64,000 nucleotides of DNA from A37T11 sp964546645. GTDB lineage: Bacteria; Bacteroidota; Bacteroidia; Sphingobacteriales; Sphingobacteriaceae. The notes below the pieces were generated by a model that saw only the letters and a program-made list of their open reading frames with translations, did no database searches and had not been told where the DNA came from. The stretch covers positions 4,984-68,983 of the forward strand of contig CAZJKM010000004.1 in NCBI GenBank assembly GCA_964546645.1, given 5' to 3'. This document shows, one piece after another, positions 26,195-34,918 of the stretch. Both the position numbers and the translations under genes were made by a program. Within the stretch, counting starts at the first letter, position 1. Each line of letters opens with the position of its first letter.

Positions 26195-28021
26195 ATGGAT
26201 AAAAATACCTTTACCGGGCTTATTTTAATTTTTATTATCGTAGGAGCTTCGGTATTTATCATGCAGCCCTCCGATGACCAGATCATGCGCGAACAGTCCC
26301 TGCAGGATTCACTGGCGCGGGTAAAACGTGGCGAACTGGTGGATCATACAAAGGCAGCCGATACGGCGGCGAACCTGGCGAAGCAACGGCAGGTGGTGGA
26401 TTCCGCCATCCTGAAAAGCCCTTTCGGAGGTGCCCGTTATGGCGAGGAGACACTGGTTACACTGGAAAATGAACTGATCAAAGCAACCATCAGCAGCAAA
26501 GGCGGACGCATCCGGTCTGTGGAACTGAAAAATGAACAGACCTATGACGGAAAGCCGCTGGTACTGTTCGACGGGGATGCCAACCGCTTCGGGCTCCTGT
26601 TCACGGCAGGCGGACTGAACATACTGACCAACGATCTCTATTTTCAGCCGGATGGCGGAAATGTATCCGTCAGCAAGACAGATTCAGCCTCGGTTTCGTT
26701 CCGGCTTACGTATGCGGAAGACCGGTATATCGATTACATCTACTCGTTGAAGGGGGGAAGCTACAAGGTTGGTTTTACGATCGTTACCAAAGGTATGCAG
26801 GATGTGGTGGCTCCTGCTGAAAATAAGCTGACCCTGAACTGGGAAGCCGCACTGCCCCAGAAAGAAAAAGACATGAGCAGTGAACGGCAGTATTCCACCG
26901 CTTATTACCGCACGGCCGCCGGCGAAACGGATCACCTGGGTACCGGAGGGGATGAAAGCGAGGAGCTGTCGGAGCGGATAGAATGGTTTTCATTTAAACA
27001 GCACTTTTTCTCCAGCGTCCTTATTGCCGACCAAGGCTTTTCCGGCGGGAAACTGGATGTAAAGACCGTGGCGGATGACCATATTGTGAAGTCGTTTACA
27101 GCAAACATGCAGCTGGATTTCAACCGGCAGGACGTAAACACCTACGCCATGACCTTTTTCTTTGGCCCTAACCAGCACAAGGTACTGCAGGCACAGGGCC
27201 ATCGTCTGGAAAGCCAGATCAATATGGGCTGGGGACCGATGAAATGGATCAATCGCTGGGTGACCATACCGGTGTTCAATGTGCTGGACGGGTTTAACAT
27301 GGGGTATGGATTGGTGATCCTCATCCTTACCGTCCTGCTGAAACTGGTGCTCTCTCCCCTTACCTACAAGTCGTATGTTTCCATGGCCAAAATGCGGGTA
27401 CTGAAACCGGAAATGGACGAAATCAAAGGGAAGGTAGGGGAAGATAACCCTACCCTGCTGCAGCAGGAATACCTGAAACTGTACCGGCAGGCAGGGGTTA
27501 ACCCCCTGGGAGGCTGCATTCCCATGCTGCTGCAGATGCCGTTTATGATCGCATTTTTCTTTTTCTTCCCGAACCTGTTTGAACTGCGAGGGGAAAGCTT
27601 CCTCTGGATGAAAGACCTGTCGACCTACGATTCGGTGATCACCTTCCCTCCTATATTCGGGACCGGCCACATCAGCCTGATGTGTATACTAATGACAATC
27701 GCAACACTGGTGTCTACCTGGTACAATAACTCCATTTCGGGGGCCACCGGCCAGATGAAATACATCGGATACTTCATGCCGCTGATCTTCCTGTTTGTAC
27801 TGAACAGCTTCCCGTCCGGATTGAATTACTATTATTTCCTGTCCACCTGTATCACCTTCGGACAACAATTCCTGATCCGCCAGCTGATTAACGACGAGAA
27901 AATACACGCCGCGATCCAGGCTAATAAAAAGAAACCGGCAGGCGACAAGAAGAAATCAAAATTCCAGCAGCGTATGGAAGATTACATGCGACAGCAGCAG
28001 ACTCGTAATAATAAGAAATAA
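26195..28021 (+). CDS. yidC: Membrane protein insertase YidC
   Basis: A 608-residue protein with an N-terminal transmembrane anchor (TGLILIFIIVGASVFIM), a large periplasmic P1 beta-domain at about 90-345, and the conserved insertase core at about 365-575 (KLVLSPLTYKSYVSMAKMRVLKPEM, GVNPLGGCIPMLLQMPFMIAFFFFFP, FPSGLNYYYFLS). A Lys-rich tail suits ribosome contact. It inserts proteins into the inner membrane with or without SecYEG. Length and P1 domain fit Gram-negative YidC. Confidence 0.97.
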   Translation: MDKNTFTGLILIFIIVGASVFIMQPSDDQIMREQSLQDSLARVKRGELVDHTKAADTAANLAKQRQVVDSAILKSPFGGARYGEETLVTLENELIKATISSKGGRIRSVELKNEQTYDGKPLVLFDGDANRFGLLFTAGGLNILTNDLYFQPDGGNVSVSKTDSASVSFRLTYAEDRYIDYIYSLKGGSYKVGFTIVTKGMQDVVAPAENKLTLNWEAALPQKEKDMSSERQYSTAYYRTAAGETDHLGTGGDESEELSERIEWFSFKQHFFSSVLIADQGFSGGKLDVKTVADDHIVKSFTANMQLDFNRQDVNTYAMTFFFGPNQHKVLQAQGHRLESQINMGWGPMKWINRWVTIPVFNVLDGFNMGYGLVILILTVLLKLVLSPLTYKSYVSMAKMRVLKPEMDEIKGKVGEDNPTLLQQEYLKLYRQAGVNPLGGCIPMLLQMPFMIAFFFFFPNLFELRGESFLWMKDLSTYDSVITFPPIFGTGHISLMCILMTIATLVSTWYNNSISGATGQMKYIGYFMPLIFLFVLNSFPSGLNYYYFLSTCITFGQQFLIRQLINDEKIHAAIQANKKKPAGDKKKSKFQQRMEDYMRQQQTRNNKK

Positions 28022-28042
28022 AAGTTACGTATGTTTGTGGGT

Positions 28043-29257
28043 ATGGACAGTGCCAAACTTCTGGAAGCTATTATCGAAACGGCCATTGACGGCATTATCA
28101 CCATCGACAAACATGGTATCATTGAATCGATCAATCCGGCGGCGGTACGGCTGTTCGGTTATAACACCGGTGAGGTCATTGGCCGTAATGTTTCCATGCT
28201 GATGCCGGAGCCCGACCGTAGCCGGCATGATGGTTATATCCAAAGCTACCTGAATACCGGCGTAAAACACATCATCGGCATCGGTCGTGAAGTGCGTGGC
28301 ATGCGGAAGGACGGAAGCACTTTCCCCTTCCGGTTAGCTGTCAGCGAAGTCAACTACGGTAACCGCAAAATATTCACTGGTTTTGTACACGACCTGTCCA
28401 GACAGAAGGAAGCAGAGGATAAGCTGCTGAGCTACACCGAAGAACTGGAAGAAAAAGTCAGGGAGCGGACAAAGAACCTGATCAACCTGGTGTCTGAGCT
28501 GGAAGAGGCTAAAGCCGATGTAAGCCTTTCACTGGAAAAGGAAAAAGAACTGAACCAGCTTAAATCCCGCTTTGTCTCCATGGCCTCGCATGAGTTCCGG
28601 ACGCCGCTGAGTTCCGTGCAGCTATCGGCATCACTGATCGACAAATACCTGGAAAAGCCTGATTTCAGCAGCATTGTAAAGCATACCAATAAAATCAAAA
28701 ACTCGGTACAGTTACTCACCGGAATACTCAACGATTTTCTTTCGCTGGAAAGACTGGAGGCAGGAAAAGTGATCGCACACCCCGAAGAAATCGACCTGGT
28801 TAAATTATCGGAGGATATCACCGAAGAAATGCAGCTCATTGCCAAGCAGAACCAGCACATCGTTTATCAGCACACCGGCACAACAGGGATGATCCACCTG
28901 GATGCCAATTTGTTGAAAAACAGCATTATAAACCTCATATCCAATGCTATAAAGTATTCAGGCGAAAACACATTCATTGAATTCAATACGGAGATCAACG
29001 ACAACTCCTGTCTCATAACAGTAAAGGACAACGGCATCGGCATACCCGATGAAGAACAGAAAAACCTGTTTGAGCCTTTTTTCAGGGCACATAATACCGG
29101 GAACATTCCCGGGACGGGTTTAGGACTGAACATCGTAAAGCGTTATGTAAAGCTGATGAAAGGGAGCGTACTATTTGAGAGTAAACAGCACATCGGAACT
29201 ACGTTCACACTGATATTTGACCGACAGAACAGCTTTCAGGCGCATACCAACAACTGA
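28043..29257 (+). CDS. FixL-like haem-PAS oxygen-sensing histidine kinase
   Basis: About 404 residues from ATG 28043 (ATG 28031 is an alternative). The PAS domain (residues 4-125) closely follows rhizobial FixL: LFGYNTGEVIGRNVSMLMPEP, RHDGYIQSYLNTG, IIGIGREVRGMRKDGSTFP. His62 in HDGY aligns with the FixL haem ligand, and Arg82 lies exactly 20 residues later, as the oxygen-signalling Arg does in FixL. A coiled coil, HisKA (SMASHEFRTPLSSVQ) and HATPase (NLISNAIKYSG, GTGLGLNIVKRY) follow. No transmembrane helix is seen, so it is cytosolic. The next gene is its likely partner. Haem binding is inferred from motif identity. Confidence 0.88.
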   Translation: MDSAKLLEAIIETAIDGIITIDKHGIIESINPAAVRLFGYNTGEVIGRNVSMLMPEPDRSRHDGYIQSYLNTGVKHIIGIGREVRGMRKDGSTFPFRLAVSEVNYGNRKIFTGFVHDLSRQKEAEDKLLSYTEELEEKVRERTKNLINLVSELEEAKADVSLSLEKEKELNQLKSRFVSMASHEFRTPLSSVQLSASLIDKYLEKPDFSSIVKHTNKIKNSVQLLTGILNDFLSLERLEAGKVIAHPEEIDLVKLSEDITEEMQLIAKQNQHIVYQHTGTTGMIHLDANLLKNSIINLISNAIKYSGENTFIEFNTEINDNSCLITVKDNGIGIPDEEQKNLFEPFFRAHNTGNIPGTGLGLNIVKRYVKLMKGSVLFESKQHIGTTFTLIFDRQNSFQAHTNN

Positions 29258-29272
29258 CTACTGTAAACGACT

Positions 29273-30319
29273 ATGGCAACAAAAACGGTATTGATTATTG
29301 AAGATAATGATGATATCCGCGAAAGCACAGCCGAGATCCTGGAGCTTGCCGGTTATCAGGTTATGACAGCAATAAACGGGCGTGAAGGTGTTGATTCCGC
29401 GTTAAAGACCCCGCCTGATATTATCCTGTGTGATATTATGATGCCTGTTATGGACGGCTATGGCGTGTTATACCTGTTGGGAAAGCACGAAGAAACCGCA
29501 ACCATTCCTTTCATTTTCCTTACTGCCAAAGCGGAACGGGCGGATATACGCAAAGGGATGGATATGGGGGCTGACGACTATCTGACCAAGCCGTTTGACG
29601 ATGTGGAATTGCTGAATGCCGTTGAGATCCGGCTGAAAAAACGGACCGGGAACGATTCTTCCGCCCCGTATCAGCCACGCATGACAGAGCAGGAACAGCT
29701 TGAACTGTTGAATAAGCTGGATGGCCGGAATAAAGCCTACCGGAAAAGGCAGGTCGTTTACCAGGAGGGCGATTCGCCGCTGTACGTATACCGGATAAAA
29801 TCCGGCAAAGTGCGCAGCTACCTGTTTTACCAGGACGGCAGGGAGTTATCTACAGCCATCTTTACGGAAGGCGATTATTTCGGATACGAGGCTGTATTAC
29901 AGCAATGCCCTTATACCGATAATGCTGAAACACTTGAAAATACAGAACTACTGCTGATCAATAAAGATGATTTTTTTGATCTCCTGTATAAAAACCCCGG
30001 AGTAGCCCGCAAATTCATTCACCTGCTTTCAGGGAATATCCGGGAGAAAGAAGAACAGTTGCTGCGCCTTGCCTATCATTCCGTCCGGAAAAAAGTAGCA
30101 GATGCACTGGTGAGCATTTCCCTTAAGTTCAGGGATAACCCCACTGCCGATGAATGCCTTATTCAGGTTTCGCGGGATGACCTGGCCGCCATGGCAGGTA
30201 CGGCCAATGAAACCATCAGCCGGATGCTCGCTGATTTCAGGGAAGAAAACCTGATCAGTAAGGAAGGCAATGCCATCCGTCTCCACTCCATTGAGCGCCT
30301 TAAAAACATCCGGGCTTAG
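29273..30319 (+). CDS. Response regulator: receiver fused to Crp/Fnr-type DNA-binding module
   Basis: A 348-residue protein. The receiver (4-122) has the acidic pair in IIEDNDD, phospho-acceptor Asp54 in ILCDIMMPVMDGYG, Thr in FLTAKA and Lys in LTKPF. A cyclic-nucleotide-binding fold (about 140-255) and a Crp-type helix-turn-helix (about 270-345) with recognition helix ANETISRML follow. The E-x-x-S-R pattern is the FNR/FixK-type reading head for TGA half sites. No cysteine ligand set for an FNR [4Fe-4S] cluster is visible, so input is most likely phosphorylation by the adjacent kinase. It fuses the roles split between FixJ and FixK in rhizobia. Confidence 0.92.
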   Translation: MATKTVLIIEDNDDIRESTAEILELAGYQVMTAINGREGVDSALKTPPDIILCDIMMPVMDGYGVLYLLGKHEETATIPFIFLTAKAERADIRKGMDMGADDYLTKPFDDVELLNAVEIRLKKRTGNDSSAPYQPRMTEQEQLELLNKLDGRNKAYRKRQVVYQEGDSPLYVYRIKSGKVRSYLFYQDGRELSTAIFTEGDYFGYEAVLQQCPYTDNAETLENTELLLINKDDFFDLLYKNPGVARKFIHLLSGNIREKEEQLLRLAYHSVRKKVADALVSISLKFRDNPTADECLIQVSRDDLAAMAGTANETISRMLADFREENLISKEGNAIRLHSIERLKNIRA

Positions 30320-30328
30320 GCTGGTGCA

Positions 30329-30348
30329 AAAGTGATCAATATCACTTT
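30329..30348. promoter_or_regulatory. FNR/FixK-like palindrome (AAAGTGA-N6-TCACTTT)
   Basis: Perfect 7-bp arms, 30329-30335 and 30342-30348, separated by TCAATA; the centre is 30338.5. The core TGA-N6-TCA matches what a FNR-type E-x-x-S-R helix reads. It lies 51.5 bp upstream of the first base of the TAGTTTTG box at 30390, the same distance as at the ccoNO promoter. Confidence 0.75.
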
Positions 30349-30389
30349 CTGGACTGACAGCCAACATCCGTGATTCCTTCTGTTTCGGA

Positions 30390-30397
30390 TAGTTTTG
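30390..30397 (+). promoter_or_regulatory. TAGTTTTG -7-type promoter box for the hemN-ccoIS unit
   Basis: An exact TAnnTTTG match, 22 bp before ATG 30420. No upstream TTG element is seen at normal spacing, which fits a promoter that needs an activator. Confidence 0.6.
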
Positions 30398-30419
30398 TTT
30401 CAATTTGAGCAAAGACTAC

Positions 30420-30848
30420 ATGAAGGCAATCGCGTATAGTATTAAGAATAACGACAAAGAGCTGCTGGTTATCGCCAATGCCAAGCAGCATGAGCTGACC
30501 CTGATATCAAATGAGCTGAATTTGCAGACATTTGTATATGCCAGAGGGAAACAGGCCGTTATTGTTTCTGCCATGGACATCCTCGACGCAACGCTGCTTA
30601 CGGAGCTATACAATTCGGGGGTCCGCTACATCATTACCCGATCCAAAACAACTACCCACATTGACCTGAACCACGCTACCCGGATCGGCCTGAAAATTGC
30701 CAACACCCCCGGAGAAGACCAGACTCCTGAAGGCGTCGCCCGCCAGACCATCCGGAACCTGAGCCAGTGGGAAACCGGCAAATGCGTCGGCGCCGCCTGC
30801 TGTTGCCAGAAAGTGTGTACAAATACTTCGTCAGCCACTCACCGTTAG
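30420..30848 (+). CDS. Stand-alone 2-hydroxyacid (D-lactate) dehydrogenase N-terminal-like domain with Cys cluster
   Basis: A 142-residue protein. Residues 1-100 resemble the N-terminal catalytic half of LdhA-type D-2-hydroxyacid dehydrogenases (MKAIAYSIKNND; LYNSGVRYIITRSKTTTHIDL; GLKIANTP). The Rossmann NAD-binding domain that should follow is absent. Instead the protein ends with a Cys-rich segment, KCVGAACCCQKVC (Cys122, 127, 128, 129 and 133). A catalytic dehydrogenase is therefore unlikely. The cysteines may bind a metal or haem-related ligand. It starts the hemN-ccoI-ccoS unit under an FNR-like palindrome, with hemN five bases downstream. The frame and stop look intact, not decayed. 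Confidence 0.75.
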   Translation: MKAIAYSIKNNDKELLVIANAKQHELTLISNELNLQTFVYARGKQAVIVSAMDILDATLLTELYNSGVRYIITRSKTTTHIDLNHATRIGLKIANTPGEDQTPEGVARQTIRNLSQWETGKCVGAACCCQKVCTNTSSATHR

Positions 30849-30852
30849 TACG

Positions 30853-32214
30853 ATGTTAGACCAAAGACTAAAACAACTCATTGAAAAATACAGCGTCCCT
30901 GCCCCCCGCTACACCAGCTACCCGACCGTTCCCTACTGGGAAACGGAAAACTGGGATGAACAGGCATGGTTGAAAACAGTCGAGTGCGCATTCCTGCCTT
31001 CCCTTACCTACGGTGTCAGCCTGTATATCCACCTGCCTTTTTGCGAGAATCTGTGCACGTATTGCGGCTGTAATACACGCATCACCAAAAATCATCAGGT
31101 AGAAACACCCTATATTCAGCAGGTACTGAAAGAATGGAAAATCTACCGGGCCCATGTCGGGAACCAGCTTCCGGTAGTTGACCTGCATATCGGTGGCGGC
31201 ACCCCTACGTTCTTTTCACCCTCCAACCTGGACACGCTGGTTTCCGGTATACTGGAGCATACCAGCACGCCGCTCCAGGCTCCGCTGTCGTTTGAGGCTC
31301 ACCCTGCAAACACCACGTCCGAGCACCTTCGTGTACTTTACAGGCTGGGCGCACGGCGCCTCAGTCTTGGCATACAGGATTTTGACCCCCAAGTGCAGCA
31401 TACCATCAACCGCAGGCAAACCGAGCAGGATGTCTGGAAAGTGTTGCACGAGGCACGGGATACCGGCTACACCTCCATCAACTTCGACCTCATATACGGG
31501 CTGCCCATGCAGACACAAAACAGTATGATCCATACTATTGAAACGGTGATCCGCATGAAACCCGACCGGATTTCTTTTTACAGTTATGCGCACGTTCCCT
31601 GGCTCAGGCCCGGACAACGCCTGTATACCGAAAAAGACCTGCCGGCGGGAGAAGAAAAAATGAAACTGTATCTTACCGGAAAGAAATTGCTCACCGATGC
31701 CGGCTACCTTGACGTTGGCATGGATCATTTTGCGCTGCCGCATGATCCGCTGTTCCGGATGTCCCAACAGGGCAAGTTACACCGGAATTTCATGGGCTAT
31801 ACGGAGAAATACACCCCGTTATTACTGGGATTGGGCGTTTCAGCGATCAGCGACTCGTGGTACGGATTTGCGCAGAATGTCAAACAAACAGAAGAATATG
31901 CACGCCTGCTCAGCGAGGACCGGCTGCCGCTATTAAAAGGACATATCCTTTCGGATGAGGATCTGGCGATCCGCAGGCATATCCTTGACGTCATGTGTAA
32001 AGGTGAGACCAGTTGGGATCCTTCCAGTACCTTTATCCAGCCTGTTCTTCCCAGGCTCCATCCGCTGGAGGCTGATGGACTGATCCGGCTGAGCCCGACC
32101 TGGCTGGAAGTAACACAGGAAGGTAAATCATTGCTCCGGAATATCTGCATGGCATTTGACAACCGCCTGGCCAATACACAACCCGTTACCAACGTTTTCA
32201 GCAACGCGGTCTGA
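30853..32214 (+). CDS. hemN: Oxygen-independent coproporphyrinogen III dehydrogenase
   Basis: A 453-residue radical SAM enzyme. HemN motifs: SVPAPRYTSYPTVPYW near the start, the cluster motif CX3CX2C in IHLPFCENLCTYCGCNT, the HIGGGTPTF glycine motif, LGIQDFDPQVQ and DLIYGLPMQT. It makes protoporphyrinogen IX when oxygen is low, supplying haem for the oxidase encoded downstream. The N-terminal trip-wire segment separates it from HemW. ccoI starts five bases after its stop. Confidence 0.96.
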   Translation: MLDQRLKQLIEKYSVPAPRYTSYPTVPYWETENWDEQAWLKTVECAFLPSLTYGVSLYIHLPFCENLCTYCGCNTRITKNHQVETPYIQQVLKEWKIYRAHVGNQLPVVDLHIGGGTPTFFSPSNLDTLVSGILEHTSTPLQAPLSFEAHPANTTSEHLRVLYRLGARRLSLGIQDFDPQVQHTINRRQTEQDVWKVLHEARDTGYTSINFDLIYGLPMQTQNSMIHTIETVIRMKPDRISFYSYAHVPWLRPGQRLYTEKDLPAGEEKMKLYLTGKKLLTDAGYLDVGMDHFALPHDPLFRMSQQGKLHRNFMGYTEKYTPLLLGLGVSAISDSWYGFAQNVKQTEEYARLLSEDRLPLLKGHILSDEDLAIRRHILDVMCKGETSWDPSSTFIQPVLPRLHPLEADGLIRLSPTWLEVTQEGKSLLRNICMAFDNRLANTQPVTNVFSNAV

Positions 32215-32218
32215 CAAG

Positions 32219-34615
32219 ATGAAACAAACGCTCTCAACTGATAAAACAGCCTGTTACCATTGCGGCGATGCCGTAACGGATACGTTATACACGGCCGATG
32301 AGCATCGTTTCTGTTGCCTGGGCTGCCAAACGGTGTACCAGGTATTGCACCAGCATCAGTTGGGCAGCTATTACCGGTATAATACACATCCCGGAAAAGC
32401 GCAGAAAAATAACACCGCCGCCAATCAGGACTACCTGGATGAACCGGCCATTACGGATAAGCTGGTCGACTTCAAAAACAAGGAGCTGACCATTATCACC
32501 TTCTATATTCCGGCCATACACTGCAGTTCGTGCATCTGGTTGCTGGAGAACCTCCATAAGCTGAATCCTGCCGTCGTCTCCGCACGGGCTGATTTTATGA
32601 AAAAGCAGGCAGCCATTACCTTCCGGCACGGTGAGCTGTCGCTGAAGCAACTGGTGCTGCTGCTGTCTGACATCGGATATGATCCCCTTATTACCCAGCA
32701 GGATGTGGTAAAGGAGCACCACCCGATCCGTCAGCATACGCTGGTCCGTAAAATTGCCGTAGCCGGATTCTGCTTCGGTAACAGTATGCTGCTGAGCTTT
32801 CCGGAATACTTCGGCTTAGCTGATTTTGAACAACAGTTTGCCTCTTTTTTCGGATGGCTCAATCTGGGCTTTGCCTTACCGGCCATGCTGTACAGCGGCC
32901 GGGATTACTTTATATCAGCCTGGCACAGCCTTCAGCAGCGCCGGCTCAACCTGGATGTCCCCCTTGCGTTGGGCATCGCCATCCTGTTCATCCGCTCCGC
33001 CTGGGAAATTACCAGCGGTACCGGTGCCGGGTTTTCAGACACGCTGTGCGGATTGGTTTTTTTCCTGCTGATCGGGCGCTGGGTACAACAACGCACGTAT
33101 CATCACCTGTCGTTTGAGCGTGACTACCGTTCTTATTTCCCGGTGGCTGTGACCTGTATCACCGATAACGGACAGAAGCCGGTACCGATCGCCGAATTGC
33201 AGACAGGACAACGGATCCTGATCCGGAACAATGAAATTGTACCGGCAGATGCGATCCTGCTCAAAGGTGACGCTTCTATTGATTTCAGCTTTGTTACGGG
33301 AGAATCGGAACCGGAAACAAAGGTTCTCGGAGAAGTGATCTATGCCGGCGGAAGACAGCTGAAACAGGCCATCGAGCTGGAAATCATCAAACCCGTGTCG
33401 CAAAGTTACCTCACCCGGCTGTGGAACAACCAGGACAGCCAACCGCAGGGAAAACGCGAATTCCGTACGTTCAGCAATTTCATCAGTCAGTATTTTACCA
33501 TCGTATTGCTTCTTATAGCAGGTTCCGCAGCGCTTTACTGGTACATCGCAGGAGCTCCCCTGTATGCGTGGAATGCCTTCACAGCGGTGCTCATCATTGC
33601 CTGTCCGTGTGCGCTGGCACTTAGTTCACCATTCACCCTTTCCGCCGCATTAAGTATTCTTGACCGGAACCACTTTTACGTAAAAAACACGGCGGCAGTT
33701 GAAAAAATGGCAGCAGCAAACTGTCTGGTTTTTGATAAAACAGGCACGATCTCCTCCCCCTCGTCCTCCGGAGTTACTTTTGAAGGAACACTCACCAAAG
33801 ACGAGCAGGTTTTAATTGCCAATGTATGCCGTAACTCCTCCCATCCGCTGAGCAGGACCATCGCTGCATGGATCGGACCGATACCGGAGCGGCCTGTGAC
33901 CGCCTATACCGAGGTTCCCGGCAAAGGCATACAAGCCGTGGCAAACGGCCAGACTATCCGGCTGGGAAATGCAGCCTTTACAGGTACCCTGCCTTCAATC
34001 GACGTGGCAGGTGTATTTATTACTATCAACGGTACGCTGAAAGGAGTATTTCAGGTGAAGCAACCCTGGAGAGCCGGCCTGAACGAAACCATTTGCACCC
34101 TCGAAAAACAATACGATCTGCACCTGTTATCAGGCGACCGTGACAAAGACCGTGAAGTACTGGGCCTGGTGTTTCCTGACGCCGGCAACCTTCACTTCAG
34201 CCAGTTGCCGGATGACAAGCTGACGTATATACAGCGTCTGCAGCAACATCAAACCGTCTGCATGCTTGGCGACGGGCTGAACGATGCAGCCGCCTTGAAG
34301 CAGGCTGATATGGGTATTGCCGTCAGTGACGATATCAATAACTTTTCCCCCGGCTGTGACGCTATTCTGGACGGGCGCTCTTTCAGCAAGCTGCCACGCT
34401 TTTTCCGTTTTGCGAAAGATGCGGTACGCACCATCCACATGAGTTTTATGATCTCCGTATTATATAATATCATCGGGCTCAGTTTTGCGGTACAGGGCAC
34501 TATGTCTCCTTTGTTCGCAGCTATCCTGATGCCACTCAGCACCGTCACCATTATCGGATTTACCAGCACCGTAACCCGCTTGTTTGCGGCAAAAAATAAA
34601 CTGAACAAACCATGA
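32219..34615 (+). CDS. ccoI: Copper-transporting P-type ATPase for cbb3 oxidase assembly
   Basis: About 798 residues from ATG 32219. The N-terminal Cys-rich metal-binding part has CYHCGDAV, FCCLGCQ and an HMA-like CSSCIWLLE. The transport core has the copper CPC motif (IIACPCALALS), the phosphorylation motif DKTG, FVTGESEPE, and MLGDGLNDAAAL. This layout is that of CcoI/FixI, which moves copper across the inner membrane for the CuB site. Its stop overlaps ccoS as ATGA. Confidence 0.95.
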   Translation: MKQTLSTDKTACYHCGDAVTDTLYTADEHRFCCLGCQTVYQVLHQHQLGSYYRYNTHPGKAQKNNTAANQDYLDEPAITDKLVDFKNKELTIITFYIPAIHCSSCIWLLENLHKLNPAVVSARADFMKKQAAITFRHGELSLKQLVLLLSDIGYDPLITQQDVVKEHHPIRQHTLVRKIAVAGFCFGNSMLLSFPEYFGLADFEQQFASFFGWLNLGFALPAMLYSGRDYFISAWHSLQQRRLNLDVPLALGIAILFIRSAWEITSGTGAGFSDTLCGLVFFLLIGRWVQQRTYHHLSFERDYRSYFPVAVTCITDNGQKPVPIAELQTGQRILIRNNEIVPADAILLKGDASIDFSFVTGESEPETKVLGEVIYAGGRQLKQAIELEIIKPVSQSYLTRLWNNQDSQPQGKREFRTFSNFISQYFTIVLLLIAGSAALYWYIAGAPLYAWNAFTAVLIIACPCALALSSPFTLSAALSILDRNHFYVKNTAAVEKMAAANCLVFDKTGTISSPSSSGVTFEGTLTKDEQVLIANVCRNSSHPLSRTIAAWIGPIPERPVTAYTEVPGKGIQAVANGQTIRLGNAAFTGTLPSIDVAGVFITINGTLKGVFQVKQPWRAGLNETICTLEKQYDLHLLSGDRDKDREVLGLVFPDAGNLHFSQLPDDKLTYIQRLQQHQTVCMLGDGLNDAAALKQADMGIAVSDDINNFSPGCDAILDGRSFSKLPRFFRFAKDAVRTIHMSFMISVLYNIIGLSFAVQGTMSPLFAAILMPLSTVTIIGFTSTVTRLFAAKNKLNKP

Positions 34616-34758
34616 GCATACTTTATTTCCTGATCGGCTGCAGTATACTGATCGCCCTGGTCTTTCTGGGAGCTTTTTTCTGGGCCAGCAAAACCGGCCA
34701 GCACGATGACACCTATACACCGTCCATACGTATTCTGTTTGATGAGGAGGAGGATTAG
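34612..34758 (+). CDS. ccoS: cbb3 oxidase maturation protein CcoS
   Basis: A 48-residue protein: a single N-terminal membrane helix (SILYFLIGCSILIALVFLGAFFWA) followed by an acidic tail ending FDEEED, the usual CcoS layout. CcoS is needed for haem and copper insertion into cbb3 oxidase. Its ATG overlaps the ccoI stop (ATGA), so translation is coupled. The TAG stop and last Asp codon (GATTAG) lie in the first octamer of a repeat array. Confidence 0.92.
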   Translation: MSILYFLIGCSILIALVFLGAFFWASKTGQHDDTYTPSIRILFDEEED

Positions 34759-34791
34759 TGGATTGGTTGATTAGTGGATTAGTGGATTAAT
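34752..34791 (+). repeat. Tandem octamer array, 5 units
   Basis: GGATTAGT, GGATTGGT, TGATTAGT, GGATTAGT and GGATTAAT in direct succession. The first unit contains the ccoS stop codon. A short stretch at 34801-34820 (ACTAA/ATAAACTAAA) is roughly complementary in type, which may allow a hairpin. Confidence 0.88.
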
Positions 34792-34817
34792 CCGGTGCTC
34801 AACTAAACTAATAAACT

Positions 34818-34840
34818 AAAAATGACCAAAATCACTTTTT
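34818..34840. promoter_or_regulatory. FNR/FixK-like palindrome upstream of ccoNO
   Basis: Core TGA (34823-34825)-CCAAAA-TCA (34832-34834) with flanking A-run and T-run that extend the symmetry; the centre is 34828.5. It shares the A-rich TGA-N6-TCAC-T-rich form with the site at 30338.5. Confidence 0.7.
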
Positions 34841-34879
34841 TGATCATCTCTTATCATTCGGCACCCACAATTCTGACTT

Positions 34880-34887
34880 TAATTTTA
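34880..34887 (+). promoter_or_regulatory. TAATTTTA -7-type box for ccoNO
   Basis: Seven of eight bases match TAnnTTTG. Its first base is 51.5 bp from the palindrome centre, identical to the hemN-side promoter. The ccoNO ATG is at 34919. Confidence 0.5.
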
Positions 34888-34918
34888 CAAACAAATAAAC
34901 AACAACTGTAAAAGCATT

